Of a stretch of 64,000 bases of DNA, positions 1 to 12,042 are shown one piece after another. The notes under the pieces are model-generated. The model worked only from the letters and a program-made list of their open reading frames with translations, was not told where the DNA came from and ran no database searches. The translations under genes were made by a program, and so were the position numbers. The stretch's first letter is position 1. Every line of letters begins with the position of its first letter. This stretch comes from Primula veris (Eukaryota > Streptophyta > Magnoliopsida > Ericales > Primulaceae): assembly GCA_963682055.1 (NCBI GenBank), contig OY821746.1:18341992-18405991 (forward strand). Direction: 5' to 3'.

Positions 1-43
1 GTCTCTATATAATTTGTCTCAAAATCCTAATTCTCTTGTAGTG
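1..43. mobile_element. CACTA-type terminus (element lies off the left edge)
   Basis: The first bases end in TTCTCTTGTAGTG at position 43. The reverse complement, CACTACAAGAGAA, is the classic terminal inverted repeat start of plant CACTA (En/Spm) transposons. The rest of the element would lie outside the window, so this rests on a 13-base motif only. Confidence 0.3.
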
Positions 44-1055
44 TCTCTAGAGTATTTAAAAAAAAAGTACGTTCTATTTCTTCAATTTAATTATTAACGC
101 TCAAAGGTTGGATGCAAGGAAAACTTGAGTATGAGCTCAAAATCATGAGAAAAGAGACAAAGTAGGGCTGGTTTTTTGAAATTTACAGAAATCATGAGAT
201 AGTACTGAGTCTAAAATATGATGTAGTAGTCCTTGATTTGGAAAGACAAAATATTAATTATACTAGAAGACATATCGTATAATTACTTTTAAGCTCAAAA
301 CTACTTCAGACGATGAAAGCATGTCATTTGTGGAACTTGTGAGTCCTTTAGTGTAAAGCTTTGCTAAGATCGTAATAAATCGGTATAAACATTTGAGATA
401 TAATTTTGAACTAGGTGGTTCTTAAATTTGAGAAATTCTGTCGTATAACATTACAACTTATCTCAAACTCCAAACAGGTTTCGCCAAGAATAAACATTTA
501 GTAAACAAAATATACCGATTTACAACTTATCTCAAACTCTAAACAGGTTTCGCCAAAAAAAACATTTAGTAAACAAAATATACCGATTTATTGCATAACA
601 ACACTAAGGACATTATTCATTAAGTAGTGAAAATTTATCTTACTACATTAAATTGTGTAAAATTTGCAAAATTAACACACGACAAACACTAATGCTACCT
701 TAATATGCACCAAATTTTAAAAAATTTTAATAAAAAGTTCTGGAGCCATCCTTATACTAGTACTACACCAAGTCATTTTTTTATGGATAACTAATTTACT
801 CGTGCATATCTGTAAAACAATGTGTAACATACATAAATGTTAATGGAAAAAAAAGTATAGGAAGTTCCAAAGTCATCCTTACTAGTAATACACAAGCACT
901 AAGCAAAATAGTATTTACATACGTCGAAGATGAGTTAATGAACATGATTTAAAGTATATGGTTTTAAGAACAGAAAAGTGAATTACTAAGATGCAAAAGG
1001 CCAAGTATCAGATAAAAATTAGTGACGAATTATTTGAATAAAAAGTAGTACTTAC
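44..1055. other. AT-rich non-coding stretch, probably UGT intron 2
   Basis: No open frame or recognisable domain is visible. It starts (reading the minus strand) with a GTAAGT splice donor directly after UGT exon 2, so it is most simply a long intron whose downstream exon is beyond the left edge. It contains a 69-bp tandem duplication at 453-590. Confidence 0.45.
453..590. repeat. Two-copy 69-bp tandem duplication
   Basis: Copies start at 453 and 522 with ACAACTTATCTCAAACTC and end in TATACCGATTT. They differ by a few bases and a short indel. No function is apparent. Confidence 0.9.
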
Positions 1056-1829
1056 CTCTAACAGGTACGAACCCTTTTTCTTTAAGAAGATCAAAGTGCT
1101 TGAACACCTGGAAAGAACCTGCACTACCCACCCAAACCACCATACACGGGACTCCGAGTTCTTGCGCAATTCTGATGGTGTACGGTGACGTCAAAACATC
1201 TGCTATGATACAGGTCACAGGTGGCGATTTTTCATTTTCATTTATTTTTGCTACTAATTCTCTCAGAGGATCGGAAAAATTATTCCGTGATGATACACAT
1301 AGGTTTAACCTGATTCATGTGAAAAAAGGGTTGTTTGTAATACTGCACTTCATCAATCTCAATAAATATCGTTATAAGAAAATGTCGGGACATCAATAGT
1401 TTAATTTTTGAAAACTGTTAATAAAGTGAGTGTGAGCGACAGTTGAGGTAACATTATTAGTTGATATTTTGTTGCTAAAATTTATCGACACTCGTACCAA
1501 CAGTTTTTGAAAAGTAAATTGTTGTTATCCCGACATTTTCTTATAGAGAATAAAAAAAAAGCCTACCTGATCTGAGGCCCGTTTCTATCGTCATCTACCA
1601 GGCAATCATCGAAAGTTTCGAAATCAAAATCAAGGAACTTGGAAAAGTCGTTTGCCTTGAAGCTCAAGAACTGCTTTTGGTTGTAAACTGTGTTGATAAA
1701 AGTGATATGGAAGCCTTTTTGGTGGAAAAGTTGAGCAAGTTTGAATTGTGGGGTGATATGGCCTTGAAAAGGGAAAGGGATGAAAACTGCATGAGGTTTT
1801 GAACTTACTGATGATTTACTTGAATCCAT
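1056..1829 (-). CDS. UDP-glycosyltransferase, N-terminal exons (UGT85-like), partial
   Basis: Family-1 plant UGTs transfer a sugar from UDP-sugar to small molecules in the cytosol. Exon 1 is 1829-1567 and exon 2 is 1309-1056, joined through a phase-2 intron (donor CAG/GTAGGC, acceptor AATCAG/GTT). The joined frame reads through without a stop. Near residue 20 it has PFPFQGHITP, which holds the catalytic His of the N-terminal acceptor domain. Exon 2 has the conserved stretch PPVTCIIADVLT and LGVPCMVVWVGSAGS, and ends PVR before a GTAAGT donor. ATG 1829 (MDSSKSS) was preferred because upstream in-frame codons lie in the leader and the family usually begins a few residues before KPHAVFIPFP. The C-terminal UDP-sugar domain (PSPG box) is not in the window, so the gene is either continued off the left edge or truncated. 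Two introns this early are unusual, since many plant UGTs have none or one. The sub-family assignment is from memory of UGT85 sequences. Confidence 0.8.
1370..1546. mobile_element. CACTA-like MITE inside UGT intron 1
   Basis: Inverted ends TTATAAGAAAATGTCGGGA (from about 1372) and TCCCGACATTTTCTTATA (to about 1545) match over at least 18 bases. The sequence resembles CACTA termini whose first bases have mutated. It occupies about 177 of the 257 intron bases. I could not define a TSD. Confidence 0.65.
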
Positions 1830-1870
1830 TAATTTTGTGTAACACTCTTGTAATTTGGATATTGTTTTTT

Positions 1871-1880
1871 CTATATACAG
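1871..1880 (-). promoter_or_regulatory. Candidate TATA box of the UGT gene
   Basis: The minus strand reads CTGTATATAG about 42 bp upstream of ATG 1829. It lies between the start codon and the hAT MITE that begins at 1924. Confidence 0.4.
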
Positions 1881-1923
1881 TAGTTGTAGGAAATGGAGCC
1901 AGATCAAATCCAGCACTCCGGAC

Positions 1924-2554
1924 TAGAGCTGCAAATGAACCGAAAGGTCCATGAACATATCGTGTTTGGTTCGTTAATATCTCGTTTCGTGTTCGTTTGT
2001 TAAATAAACAAACCGAACATGAACATAAATTTAGTGTTCGTTAAGTAAACGAACCGAACATGAACACGACCCCGTTCGTTCGTTAAGGATTCGATTCGTT
2101 AAGAATTCAAACAATTACTTAGATTAGATAATATTTACAGATTATGATATGTATTTATAGATAAAAAAAATAAAGTATTACGTAAATTTTCAATATTAAA
2201 AAATCCTGAAAACCTACATTATGTGAAATTTACGCATACAAACATGTTTACAAAGAAGTAACATTATTTAGATATTACAAAAGTTTAAAACTTGAAACTT
2301 TTAACACATGTTTACATACATATGAACATTGATGTTGTGTCAATAATATATATGTAACTTTGTAACCGAGTCTAAACTCAATTCCTAATATTTTTATTGT
2401 GAAGAAACCGTTCGTGAACAAATCATTGTTCGTTCGCCAAGCTGTTCGGTTCGTGTTCGTTCATTTACAAACGAACATTAACCGAACATGGACAATCACT
2501 TCGAGTTAACGAACGCACATGAACAAACCTCCGTTCGGTTGATTTGCATCCCTA
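1924..2554. mobile_element. Non-autonomous hAT element (MITE), 631 bp
   Basis: The ends TAGAGCTGCAAATGAACCGAA and, reversed, TAGGGATGCAAATCAACCGAA form an imperfect terminal inverted repeat. The flanks are CTCCGGAC (1916-1923) and CTCAGGAC (2555-2562), an 8-bp duplication with one mismatch, as expected for hAT. The sub-terminal regions are packed with copies of GTTCG/CGAAC in both orientations, typical of transposase-binding arrays. There is no coding capacity. It sits about 95 bp upstream of the UGT start codon. Confidence 0.85.
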
Positions 2555-2710
2555 CTCAGGACTAGGAGTGCATGTGATAGAAAAACACTTAGCTGTTTAA
2601 ATTAATATGACCTATTTTTCTAAAAATTTTCCGGCACATCTTGCCCATTATTTATTGTTTCAGATTTTCTTTTCATAAATGAACAATTATATTAATTTAT
2701 AGTACTCATA

Positions 2711-2946
2711 GGCCTCATTTGGTTACGGGATTGGTAGCTCCGGGATTATGAATACATCCGGGATTGTGATCGAAACTACAATTGATTGCCACCCTCCCCT
2801 ACTATTACAAATGACCTTATTTGGGATTATTTACTACCCCATTGTACTAATAGTACCGTCCATGTTTGCCCACGTAAACATAGTATTTATGGACCTATTT
2901 CATTTGAAATTCTATCTCATCTAATTCTGTCCCAAACAAACAAGCC
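2711..2946. mobile_element. Small TIR element (Harbinger- or hAT-like MITE)
   Basis: It starts GGCCTCATTTGGTT and ends AAACAAACAAGCC, whose reverse is GGCTTGTTTGTTT. It is flanked on both sides by CATA (2707-2710 and 2947-2950). The TIR is imperfect and the duplication short, so the superfamily is unresolved. Confidence 0.5.
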
Positions 2947-2950
2947 CATA

Positions 2951-3696
2951 GGTTGCTCAATGAATTTGTTTAACACATAATGGTATAAATTCAAATCAGA
3001 TTTGTGCAGTTTTATCATTTTAGTTTATTACATTTGCAAAGAGAATCTGAATTGAACCCATAATGCCAAGTGTCCTTAGTCATCTCAACACATTGTGCCA
3101 TATTTTAGGGGTAGATATGGAGGCAACAATTAATTTTTCTATAAAGAGTATTGCATAAGTAAAAATAAAATTAAAATAGAATTAACAAGTGATTGCAAAA
3201 TATTTCTATCATAATTTCAGCAGCTACAAATGCATTCGGCCTCAACCCATTGATCTTTTACTCCTATAGTGTGTTGTGTGTCATTTAATTTTCAAACAGT
3301 TGAGCATTATTGCGTGCATGTGAATATGTTCTTTCTTGTATCAATCAGCATATTAGATTTTTATTATATAAAATGTCTTCTACCACCTCACCTGTTATTA
3401 ATCCTATGCATTGACCACAATGGAGGCACGCGAAACTCGTGTTCTAGGCAGGGGAAGCTAAAAGATGATTATGGGGTCTCACGACACCTGTAATTTTAAA
3501 AATATCACGTAATTTTTTTTAGTATAAATATTTTATAATTATACATGTGACACTATCATAAAAAATATATATTGACACCCTTCAAATTTTTTATGTAATT
3601 TATTCTTTTATTTATATTTTGACACCCCAATTTTTAGTTCGTGACTTCACCCCTCTTCTTTAGAGTGAAACTCTCATGTTCTCTCAAAAAAAATAA
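2951..3696. other. Intergenic AT-rich DNA without recognisable genes
   Basis: Only short chance frames are present, with no conserved motif on either strand. Confidence 0.6.
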
Positions 3697-3858
3697 AAAA
3701 ATGTCGGCACTATAACAAAATATCTCAACACCAACACATACGCTCTAGTGCTATTTTGACAACACTATGGTTGTGGCTAATAAAAAATGTCGGCACTATA
3801 ACAAAATATCTCAACACCTTAGTGCTATTTTGACAACACTATGGTTGTGGCTAATTTT
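3697..3858. repeat. 86-bp tandem duplication containing the CACTA terminus
   Basis: Two units each run from AAAATGTCGGCACTATAAC to ACACTATGGTTGTGGCTAA. The second lacks a short piece after TCTCAACACC. The transposon tip is therefore duplicated. Confidence 0.85.
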
Positions 3859-3861
3859 GTT

Positions 3862-4791
3862 TCAGAATAGTAAAAAATTATGTTGTTGCTTATGTTATCA
3901 GTTTAGCCACAATTGTTGTAACGTTAAAATGGCGAGTGAGTGTATGTCAATGTTCAGACATTTTATTTTAGTGTCAAGATAGTAATAAACATTGTAATGT
4001 TATCATTACAAGCACTAACAAACTAATTTATGTTACTAAATTGCAACAATATAGCAACTTAACAGTAAAATATTTTACTATAGAACATTAGCAACATAAT
4101 TGCAACATTTCACCAACATTAATTTAGCAACAACAAAAATATATTGGTAAATGAATTATGGTATTTACCGTTTAAATTTAGCAACACAATATCAACAAAA
4201 TTAGCAATATAACCAATTATAAAAATAGCAACATAAAATATGTCGGTAAATGAGTTACCGGTATTTTCCGCCTAAGTTTAACAACACAATATTAATAAAA
4301 TTAGCAACATAATAACCAATCCTCAAAATAGCAACATGGAAATTTATCACCGAAAAACTAGCAAAATAAAGTACCTACACTTGAGCATCACACTTGTTTA
4401 TGTTAATAATTTATTGTTTCTTTTAACAACTAAATCATTTTGAATCTTAAGTAAAGAAAATATTATCTCTATCAAATTTATTGCTCCAACTACATATGGA
4501 TCCATTAAACCCGTTGCAATTCAATTGTCTGGTAGTATTAAATTTTGTTAGATGCATGTATGTATACCGGGAAAATAATTCATATTGATTATCTTTTCAT
4601 ATATCCCTAAAAAAGCAAAAAAAAAAGAAAAAGAAAAAACCTTCCATTGAACCTACTGTATGTATCCATTCCGTTGATAGACTAGTGCTTGACTTTGTGT
4701 TATTTTGTGAACTTTAGTCTACCATCAGGTTAGATATTTTTTTCAAACAGTTAATTATTTAATAATATTATTTTATATGCATTTAGTAATT
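3862..4791. other. CACTA sub-terminal and internal non-coding DNA
   Basis: Up to about 4380 the sequence is a run of GCAACA/TTAGCAA motifs interleaved with GTCGGTAAATGA segments, likely transposase-binding sites. From 4380 to 4791 nothing recognisable is seen. Confidence 0.5.
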
Positions 4792-5093
4792 GAAAATATA
4801 TTTTGTTGTCAAATTTGTAAGTTTACCTTAATTGAGTTCTGAAATAATCCAACTCCATAATCTTTAACTTATGAAGATTTAGCCGCTGCATCAAATAAAA
4901 TTTATAGTTAGGATTTAATTTATGTTTTCATCCATTTACTGAAATGACTCTGTTCTAGTTAACTTGCTATCACTGTGAACTTACTGAGATGAGTGTTTGT
5001 ATTGATGAGGAAATAAATATAGTAACAACTAGTTAACTTTTTACCTTTTGTAAAAAAAACATGCTCTATTATTCATTGATCTTCGAATAATAA
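4792..5093. repeat. Partial copy A of a 704-bp CACTA tandem repeat
   Basis: It matches 22238-22536 almost base for base and stops exactly where the gypsy 5' LTR begins. It corresponds to the 3' part of the repeat unit. Confidence 0.93.
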
Positions 5094-5664
5094 TGATAGA
5101 ACATAAAAATTGGACCCGAATATATCTATTCGGTACGAATCGACCCACCCATTATTTGAAGATATCCAAGGCTAAAACCCAAAAACCCATGGTATAAATA
5201 GAGCTTTCCTAACAGGCCATTATCTATAAGAGTCAGCCCAATAATAAAGATCCACAATGGAAAAGCCCATGAAGTGGCCCTTGAGATAACGACATTTGTC
5301 AACATCTCATGAGACATAATTGTCTATAAATAGCCAACTACCCCCCCCCCAAAAAAAGAAGGATCAGAAAATCTATCTAAAAAATATAGAGAGAAGGAGA
5401 GAAAATAGAAAAATTTGTCAGAACCCACCACACCAAAAGGTAGACCGAGCAAGATACTAGACCGAACACCGAGATCGAAGAAATATCAAGATTATCAGAG
5501 CAAGTTGTAATACCGAGCATAGATACAAATAAAAAATTGTATTCCGAGCAATTATACCACCGAGCTTAATAAAGATTAAAGAAGGGTTCATTGTTTATTC
5601 TATTTTATATATTATATTATTGTTGAAAATCCTAACGCAACCGACCAAAGTTATGGCTTTATCA
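5094..5664 (+). repeat. 5' LTR of the Tat element
   Basis: It begins TGATAGAACATAAAAATTGG and ends GGCTTTATCA. TCTATAAATAGCC near 5323 is the likely TATA box. AATAAAG signals near the end could serve polyadenylation in the 3' copy. Confidence 0.95.
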
Positions 5665-5666
5665 AA

Positions 5667-5683
5667 TAGCGCCGTCCCCGGGA
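5667..5683 (+). promoter_or_regulatory. Primer binding site (tRNA-Asp-like)
   Basis: TAGCGCCGTCCCCGGGA starts two bases after the LTR. It resembles the complement of the plant tRNA-Asp 3' end (TGGCGCC...), the usual primer for Tat/Athila elements, with a few mismatches. Confidence 0.7.
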
Positions 5684-5743
5684 ATCATCTAGTTCCCAAC
5701 TAGTTTCGAAATCGAACACCAATACTCTATCAGGCGAGCAACA

Positions 5744-7956
5744 ATGGTGACCAATATAGAGGAAACCCATCCCGATATAGTCGAAACCACTAACCAAAAC
5801 GTACAAATTAGCCAACAAGACTTCGACGACCTACTTGCCATCCGCGACAGATATGACGCTATCCAGTCCGGAAACCAACCAACAACCTCCAATGTCCACC
5901 AAAAATAACAGATTGAACAACCCCAACAGCTTGACGGGATCGTCGACGAGAACCCTAGGTCCCCGGATGACGAACGAGCATTACCCATATTAAGGCGCGC
6001 AAGAAGGCGCTTACCCGAATCCCAGGCAGGACCGAGCTCAAAAGCCCCACTGCCAGTAGCCTCGGTTAATTCCAGTTCCCACCAAGTTCATCTTCCAACG
6101 AACGAAGCCCACCGGTTTGGCATGCCCGAGGGCTTTGTCCTCGAGCAAACGTCCCGACCTCCAATATTCCCACCGCGGGTAATTACCCCGTCCACGGTGG
6201 AAGTGCAACCCCTCGCTCCCCAAGCAGGGAACGAGGCCGCATTAACACGAGCCGAGCGGGGTCAAAATGCCCAGCTTCAAGCTCAGCTAGCCGCATGCAT
6301 GTCAGCCATGGCGACAGCAGGTATCACGATACCGCCCACTCAAACCGCCAATGCACATGCCGACCCCCGACATGGCATGGAAGATTCCGCCTACAGGGCT
6401 GTCATGGAAGTGGCAGGGCTGCAACCAAATACAAGAGGACCCTACCAAGGGGGCAATGTCCCAGTAACGATCCCTCCAACATTCGTCCACCCAAACACAC
6501 TTACGGGACATATCATCGATGCGAACCCGTACAACAAGGGGTACCCCAACCACAGGGTCGTGGTAGGATACTTCCCACAACCCCACCAGGGAGGATACTC
6601 CTCCCTCTACCAAGCACCGGATGAAGCATTCCAACAGGCTTGGGACGTATGCCAAGAAACCCCATGTACCGAGCAAATCACTCGGCACCGCAATCCTAGG
6701 GGGTTCATCATCCCCGAATTCAGGCTATACAATGGAAAAAGCTGCCCAATCGATCATCTGCGCCACTACAAAACTAGGATGGAGTTGTGGAGTGATGACC
6801 CTGCACGGATGTGCAAGTTTTTCAAAAACAGCTTGGGCCAAGAGGCTTCGTCGTGGTATCACAACCTGCCACGGGGTTCCATAGGAAGCTGGGCGGAGCT
6901 TCTCCGTGTGTACTCCACCCGATATGTTGCTCATCGGAAGAAGAAGGTCAACATTGACACCCTTCTGAAAATGGCAATGCAGCCGAATAAACGACTCAAT
7001 GATTATTGCATGCGTTTCATCGACGTGGCAAACCAGATTCCGCAGTACGCCAATAACATAGCCATCCAAAACTTTATCAACTCCATCCCTGGCGGCTATT
7101 GGGCGAGAAGGAAGTTCATAGGCAAAAGTTTCCGACCACTAACGCTCTGCTAGCCTATTGTACACACCTCACCGATAAGAATGAGGAAATGCGACTCCTA
7201 AACCGAACTCTGCCAAGAAGAGAGTCGGTCCGAGAAGCACAAGTGGGCCGAAAGAGAACCAAGAACAATCAGGGGGAAGTCGTTAGACCGACCAGAAGGG
7301 ACAAAGGTCCCGAGGTCCATGACAGGGTAGAGCAACCCCGAGAACCCGAGCATAAACCACTCCAGCTCACATACCCGATGCCGATCAGCGAGCCTAAACC
7401 GCTCCGGATCGCCTACCCGACGCCCCCCAAACAACTTCAACAAGGTCGGTTCCAAGAGAGGGAACGCCGAAATACCTTCGAACCGGTCGAGCTGCGATAC
7501 ACTTTCAACCTGTCTGCTGAAGATATCCTAAAGGATATATGCAGGGAAAGTTGGTATTTCATACCACAACCGTTCTCTACTCCCCCCAATCAAAGAGATT
7601 CCAAGCTCTTCTGCGCCTATCATGAGGATCACGGCCATCTCACCGAGCATTGTCGCAATCTGCAATGGAACATGAACTCGTGGGGTGACGCAGGATACCT
7701 CAACAAGTTCATCAAGGGTGCCGGGATCAAAGGCAAACAGCTAGCCATCGATGGAGCCGGCAACCGGCAAGGCAAAACAACCAACGTCGTTCATCTGTCA
7801 CGACCCAAAACCGTGGGCGGGGAAAGATCACAACAGCGGCAACTGGCGCACTTTGGGCAAGTAGCCAAGGCGTCGCAGGCGTCAACTTCTAAACGGCAAT
7901 GCATGCCGCAACGACACCCGCCCATTTCTTTCTCAGATCTCGATAAAGAAGGGTGA
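5744..7956 (+). pseudogene. gag of the Tat element, broken
   Basis: Gag forms the virus-like particle. The frame opens at ATG 5744 (MVTNIEETHP) and is stopped by TAA at 5906-5908. It continues in frame from 6122 to about 7130 with the capsid core: FRLYNGKSCPIDHLRHYKTR, then SSWYHNLPRGSI and NDYCMRF. A frameshift near 7100-7150 moves reading to the next frame, which runs to 7956. That part is basic and Arg/Pro-rich and holds a knuckle-like CAYHEDHGHLTEHC near 7614, a Tat-type variant of the CCHC motif. Two lesions make it non-functional. Confidence 0.88.
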
Positions 7957-10900
7957 TATACCCCCATGGGGATGCCATTAACCTCCGCGTCCAAATCGGC
8001 ATAGACACGGTCAGCAGAGTGCTTGTCGACCAAGGAGCCTCTTGTGATATCATGTACAAAGAGCTCTTCAACAAAATGGAGCTCAAGCTGCAAGACCTAC
8101 AGTCGACCGACGTCACACTGATTGGGTTCATCTCCGAGACGACTAAACCATTGGGGAAGATCGTCCTCAGCGTTACAACGGGATCCGTATAAGTCCCCGT
8201 CGAATTCTTGGTGGTCAATGACAATTTAGGCCATAATGCGATCTTGGGCCGACCATGGCTTCATGCCATGCGGGCCATACCTTCGACATACCACCAGAAG
8301 GTGAAATACCCCAACGCTAGAGGGGAGGTCGAGACGGCCCGAGGATGTCAAGAGGATTCACGACACTGTGAAGACATCACCGTAGCTCTGAAGAAACAGC
8401 TGGTTGTTGTCGAACAACCCATAAGCACGAGGAAGCTCCTCAACCAAATAGCCCGAACTGAGAGGGTTGTTGAGGAACAAGTGGGGGAGACGCTCCGGAG
8501 GGTGAGCATCCCTAGTATGGACGGGGAACACTACTTCCTCGTTGGTGATAGCCTCCCAAAAGGAGAATCCGAGGAGCTGGAAACGTTCCTCTTCAGTAAC
8601 ATCGATAAATTCACGTGGAGCCCCAAAGACATGCCGGGCCTAGACCCTAAAACAGCATGTCACCACCTAAGTGTTAACGTCGAGTATAAGCCAATAGCTC
8701 AAAGGAGTAGGAAAGTATCCGTCCAGCACAGAGCGGCTATAATCGCAGAAGTCCGAAAGATGTTGGAAGCCGGAGCTATAAGAGAGGTGTTCTACCCAAA
8801 ATGGTTATCCAATCCGGTTGTCGTCCCTAAGAAGAACGGGAAGGAAAGAGTCTGCATAGACTTCACCAATCTGAACAAGGCTTGCCCGAGAGATCCATTC
8901 CCCTTCCCAAGGATTGATCAACTGGTGGATGCAACGGCGGGAGCAGAAAGGATGACCTTCCTTGACGCTTACTCGGGGTATCACCAAATCCCCCTCGCCC
9001 ACGAAGATCAAGAGAAGACATCGTTCATATCGCCTTTGGGAAACTATTGCTACACGGTAATGTCATTCGGCCTACGCAATGCGGGGGCAACATATCAAAA
9101 GATGATAACGAATGTTTGCCAAAAGCATATAGGGAAGACGATGGAGGTATACATAGACGACATGGTCGTCAAAAGAGAAAAGGCCATCCCACCTCCAAGA
9201 CATTAAGGACGTCTTCCAAACACTGGGCGAGCATAAACTGAAGCTCAACGGGAGTAAATGCGCGTTCGGTATCAGCAAAGGGAAATTTTTAGGACATATG
9301 GTCAGTCGAAGAGGAATAGAGGCAAATCCCGATCAGATCACAGCTCTACGGAACCTAGCAACACCCAAGAATAAGAAGCAGGTACAAGAGCTCACCGGAA
9401 TAATGGCCGCACTGAGCAGGTTCATCAGTCGATCCGCCGACAAGGGACGATCATTTTTTGAATCACTCAGAAAGGATAAAAAGTTCGTATGTGACCCTGA
9501 GTGTGAGGCTTCATTTAACAACCTCAAGGAGTATCTAAGGACGCTGCCACTGCTAGTAAGGCCGAACAAAGAAGATATTCTGGCTTCTTACTTAGCAGTT
9601 TCCACAACCGCCGTGAGCACAGTCATCCTAAGAGAAGAAGGTCGAGAACAATTCCTGATCTACTTCGTCAGCAAAACTCTGGTCGAAGCCGAGACACGCT
9701 ACCTACCATTAGAAAAGCTATGCTTGGCACTGGTCGTTGCGACCAGGAAACTGCCGCACTACTTCATAGCTCACCAGGTCCAAGTTTACACGAAATTCCA
9801 CATCAAGGAATCCCTTCGACGGACCGACATAAGCGGCAGAGTTGCGGCTTGGGGGGTCGAGCTATCCCAATTCCATATAGGATTCGCACCCCGACATGCC
9901 GTAAAAGGACAAGTCTTGGCCAATTTCGTCGCCGATTTCACCGAAGGATATAACGAGCCATTGGCCATATCCCCCCAGTCTCACTGGCAAATACATGTCG
10001 ATGGATCCGCCACCAGAGACGGATCTGGAGCAGGCATCGTCCTAAGGTCCAGCGAAGGAGCAATCATCGAGAAGAGCATCAAGCTAGGCTTCCGAGCTAC
10101 TAACAATGAGGCAGAGTACGAAGCCATGATAAACGGCATGCTCATTGCACGGTCCTTCGGATGCTCCCACTTAATTGCTAATTCCGACTCCATGCTAATC
10201 GTCAACCAGGCCATCGGTGAATACCAAGCCAAGGATGACCGGATGATCCTCTACCAAGAGAAAGTCCAGAGCTTAATGGCCACGTTCGAACAGTGCGAAT
10301 TAATCAGAATTAATCGCACCAAAAACGCACACGCCGACGCATTAGCAACCCTAGCTTCGACATTAGCATTAGCCAACACTCGGTCAATCACAGTGGAACT
10401 TCTGGAAACCCCGAGCATAAACAGAAGAATAAACCGAATCACGTCAATACAATACGAACTAGGGTGGATGGACGACATGATGCACTATCTGCGAAACGGG
10501 ACGCTCCCGACAGACAAGATAAAAGCGTTGAAAATCACAATAAAGGCCCCTCGGTTCTGGCTATCCGAGGACGACAAACTGTACAAATCAAGTTACCGCG
10601 GACCCCACCTTCTGTGCGTCCGGCCCGAACTGCAACAGCCAGTCTTAGAGGAGATCCACGAAGGATCCTGCGGAGCACACATCAAAGGGAGGTCCCTCGC
10701 CAACAAGGTCATCACACAAGGTTATTGGTGGCCCTATATCAAGAGAGACGCTGACGTCTACATCCAAAGATGCGACAAGTGTCAACGATTCGCCAAGATA
10801 CCTCGGCTCCCATCGTCCATGATGACCCTAGTATCGACTCCGTGGCCGTTTGCACAATGGGCAATTGATTTGGTCGGCAAACTTCCAAGAGCACCTGGCA

Positions 10901-11695
10901 GCGTGGAATATCTGATTGTCGCGACGGATTATTTCACCAAATGGGTCGAAGCTAAACCCCTCCGAGAAATCAAAGCCAGCAACGTTAAACAATTCATCTG
11001 GGAGTACATCATCACCAGGTTTGGTATACCGTACGCTATAGTTCAAAGATGCCAATCTACAGCTATGGTATGAAGAATTAGGTATCCGGAAGTTTTATTC
11101 AACGTCGACATACCCACAGGGCAACGGACAACCTGAAGTGTCAAACCGAACAATACTAGATGGTATCAAGACAACCCTTGAACAAGCAAAGGGGAGATGG
11201 CCCGAGCGGCTACTCAACGTCTTATGGTCATGTCGAACCACGCCGAAGACGGGCACCAAGGAAACACCGTTCAGCTTAGCATACGGCGTCGAGGCCATTA
11301 TACCAATAGAAATCGGGCTACCCACACTCCGAACAACTTTAGTCGAGCAGGGAGACAATGAACAAAGAATGAGAGAGGAACTCGACATGCTAGACGAGAA
11401 ATGAGAGATAGCAGCCCTTACCCTAGCAAAATACCAACAAAGCGTTAAGCAAACTTATGACAAGAGAGTAAAAGGGTCCAAGGAATTCATGGTAGGAGAA
11501 ATGGTGCTGCGAAGAGTAACGGTCTATACCTGCAATGAAATACATGGCAAACTGAGCCCCACATGGGAAGGGCCATACGAGATCGTGAAAAGAACAAGCC
11601 CAGTTTCCTACAAAATCAAAAGCGTTCTGTTCGAAAATAGCAGAGGAGAGAAAAACTCTTGGAATGTGGCTAACCTAAAGAAGTACTATGTGTAA
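7953..11695 (+). pseudogene. pol of the Tat element: protease-RT-RNase H-aRNase H-integrase, broken
   Basis: Protease is at 7953-8300 with VLVDQGAS in place of DTG/DSG. Reverse transcriptase follows at about 8690-9240, with VVPKKNGKERVCIDF, the catalytic YIDDMVVK and FGLRNAGATYQ. The first RNase H is at about 9450-9900. The second, archaeal-like one is at about 9990-10370 (HVDGSATRDGSGAGIV, NNEAEYEA, HADALATLAS). The integrase zinc finger HHCC is near 10670-10800, and its core begins WAIDLVGKLP. Lesions: TAA at 8190-8192, a frameshift near 9175, a small deletion near 11045 that removes the second catalytic Asp region of integrase, and TGA at 11402. The frame ends at 11693-11695. The order of domains fits Tat elements. 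Confidence 0.92.
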
Positions 11696-11794
11696 GCTAG
11701 CTTACCAGTACAGGTACCACCTTACCTATGCTTCTTAATGACATTATCTTTCGAACATATAAAATAGTTTGCCATACTGTCTAACAAGTGCAGA

Positions 11795-12022
11795 TATGAA
11801 ATTCCCAAACGGCTAAGTGCCCAGGAATACTATGAAATTCCCAAACGGCTAAGTGCCCAGGAATACTATGAAATTCCCAAAGGGCAGACGTGCATAGGAA
11901 TACTATGAAATTCCTAAACGGCTTAGTGCCCAGGAATACTATGAAATTCCCAAACGGCTAAGTGCCCAGGAATACTATGAAATTCTCAACATGGCATGTC
12001 TAAAAGAATGCCTAGGAATACT
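11795..12022. repeat. Six 36-bp tandem repeats after pol
   Basis: Units start TATGAAATTCCCAAACGGCT at 11795, 11831, 11867, 11904, 11940 and 11976. The third and last are the most diverged. The repeat lies in the non-coding DNA just 3' of pol. Confidence 0.93.
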
Positions 12023-12042
12023 CAAGTCCTCCAATAAACCGG

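Noticed and set aside
1100..1399. 99-codon plus-strand ORF opposite the UGT exon
   Set aside because: It is the reverse strand of the supported UGT exon 2 and its intron.
6295..7455. Long frames overlapping gag on both strands (109-128 codons)
   Set aside because: They overlap the well-supported gag frame and show no independent family signature; shadows of a GC-richer coding region.
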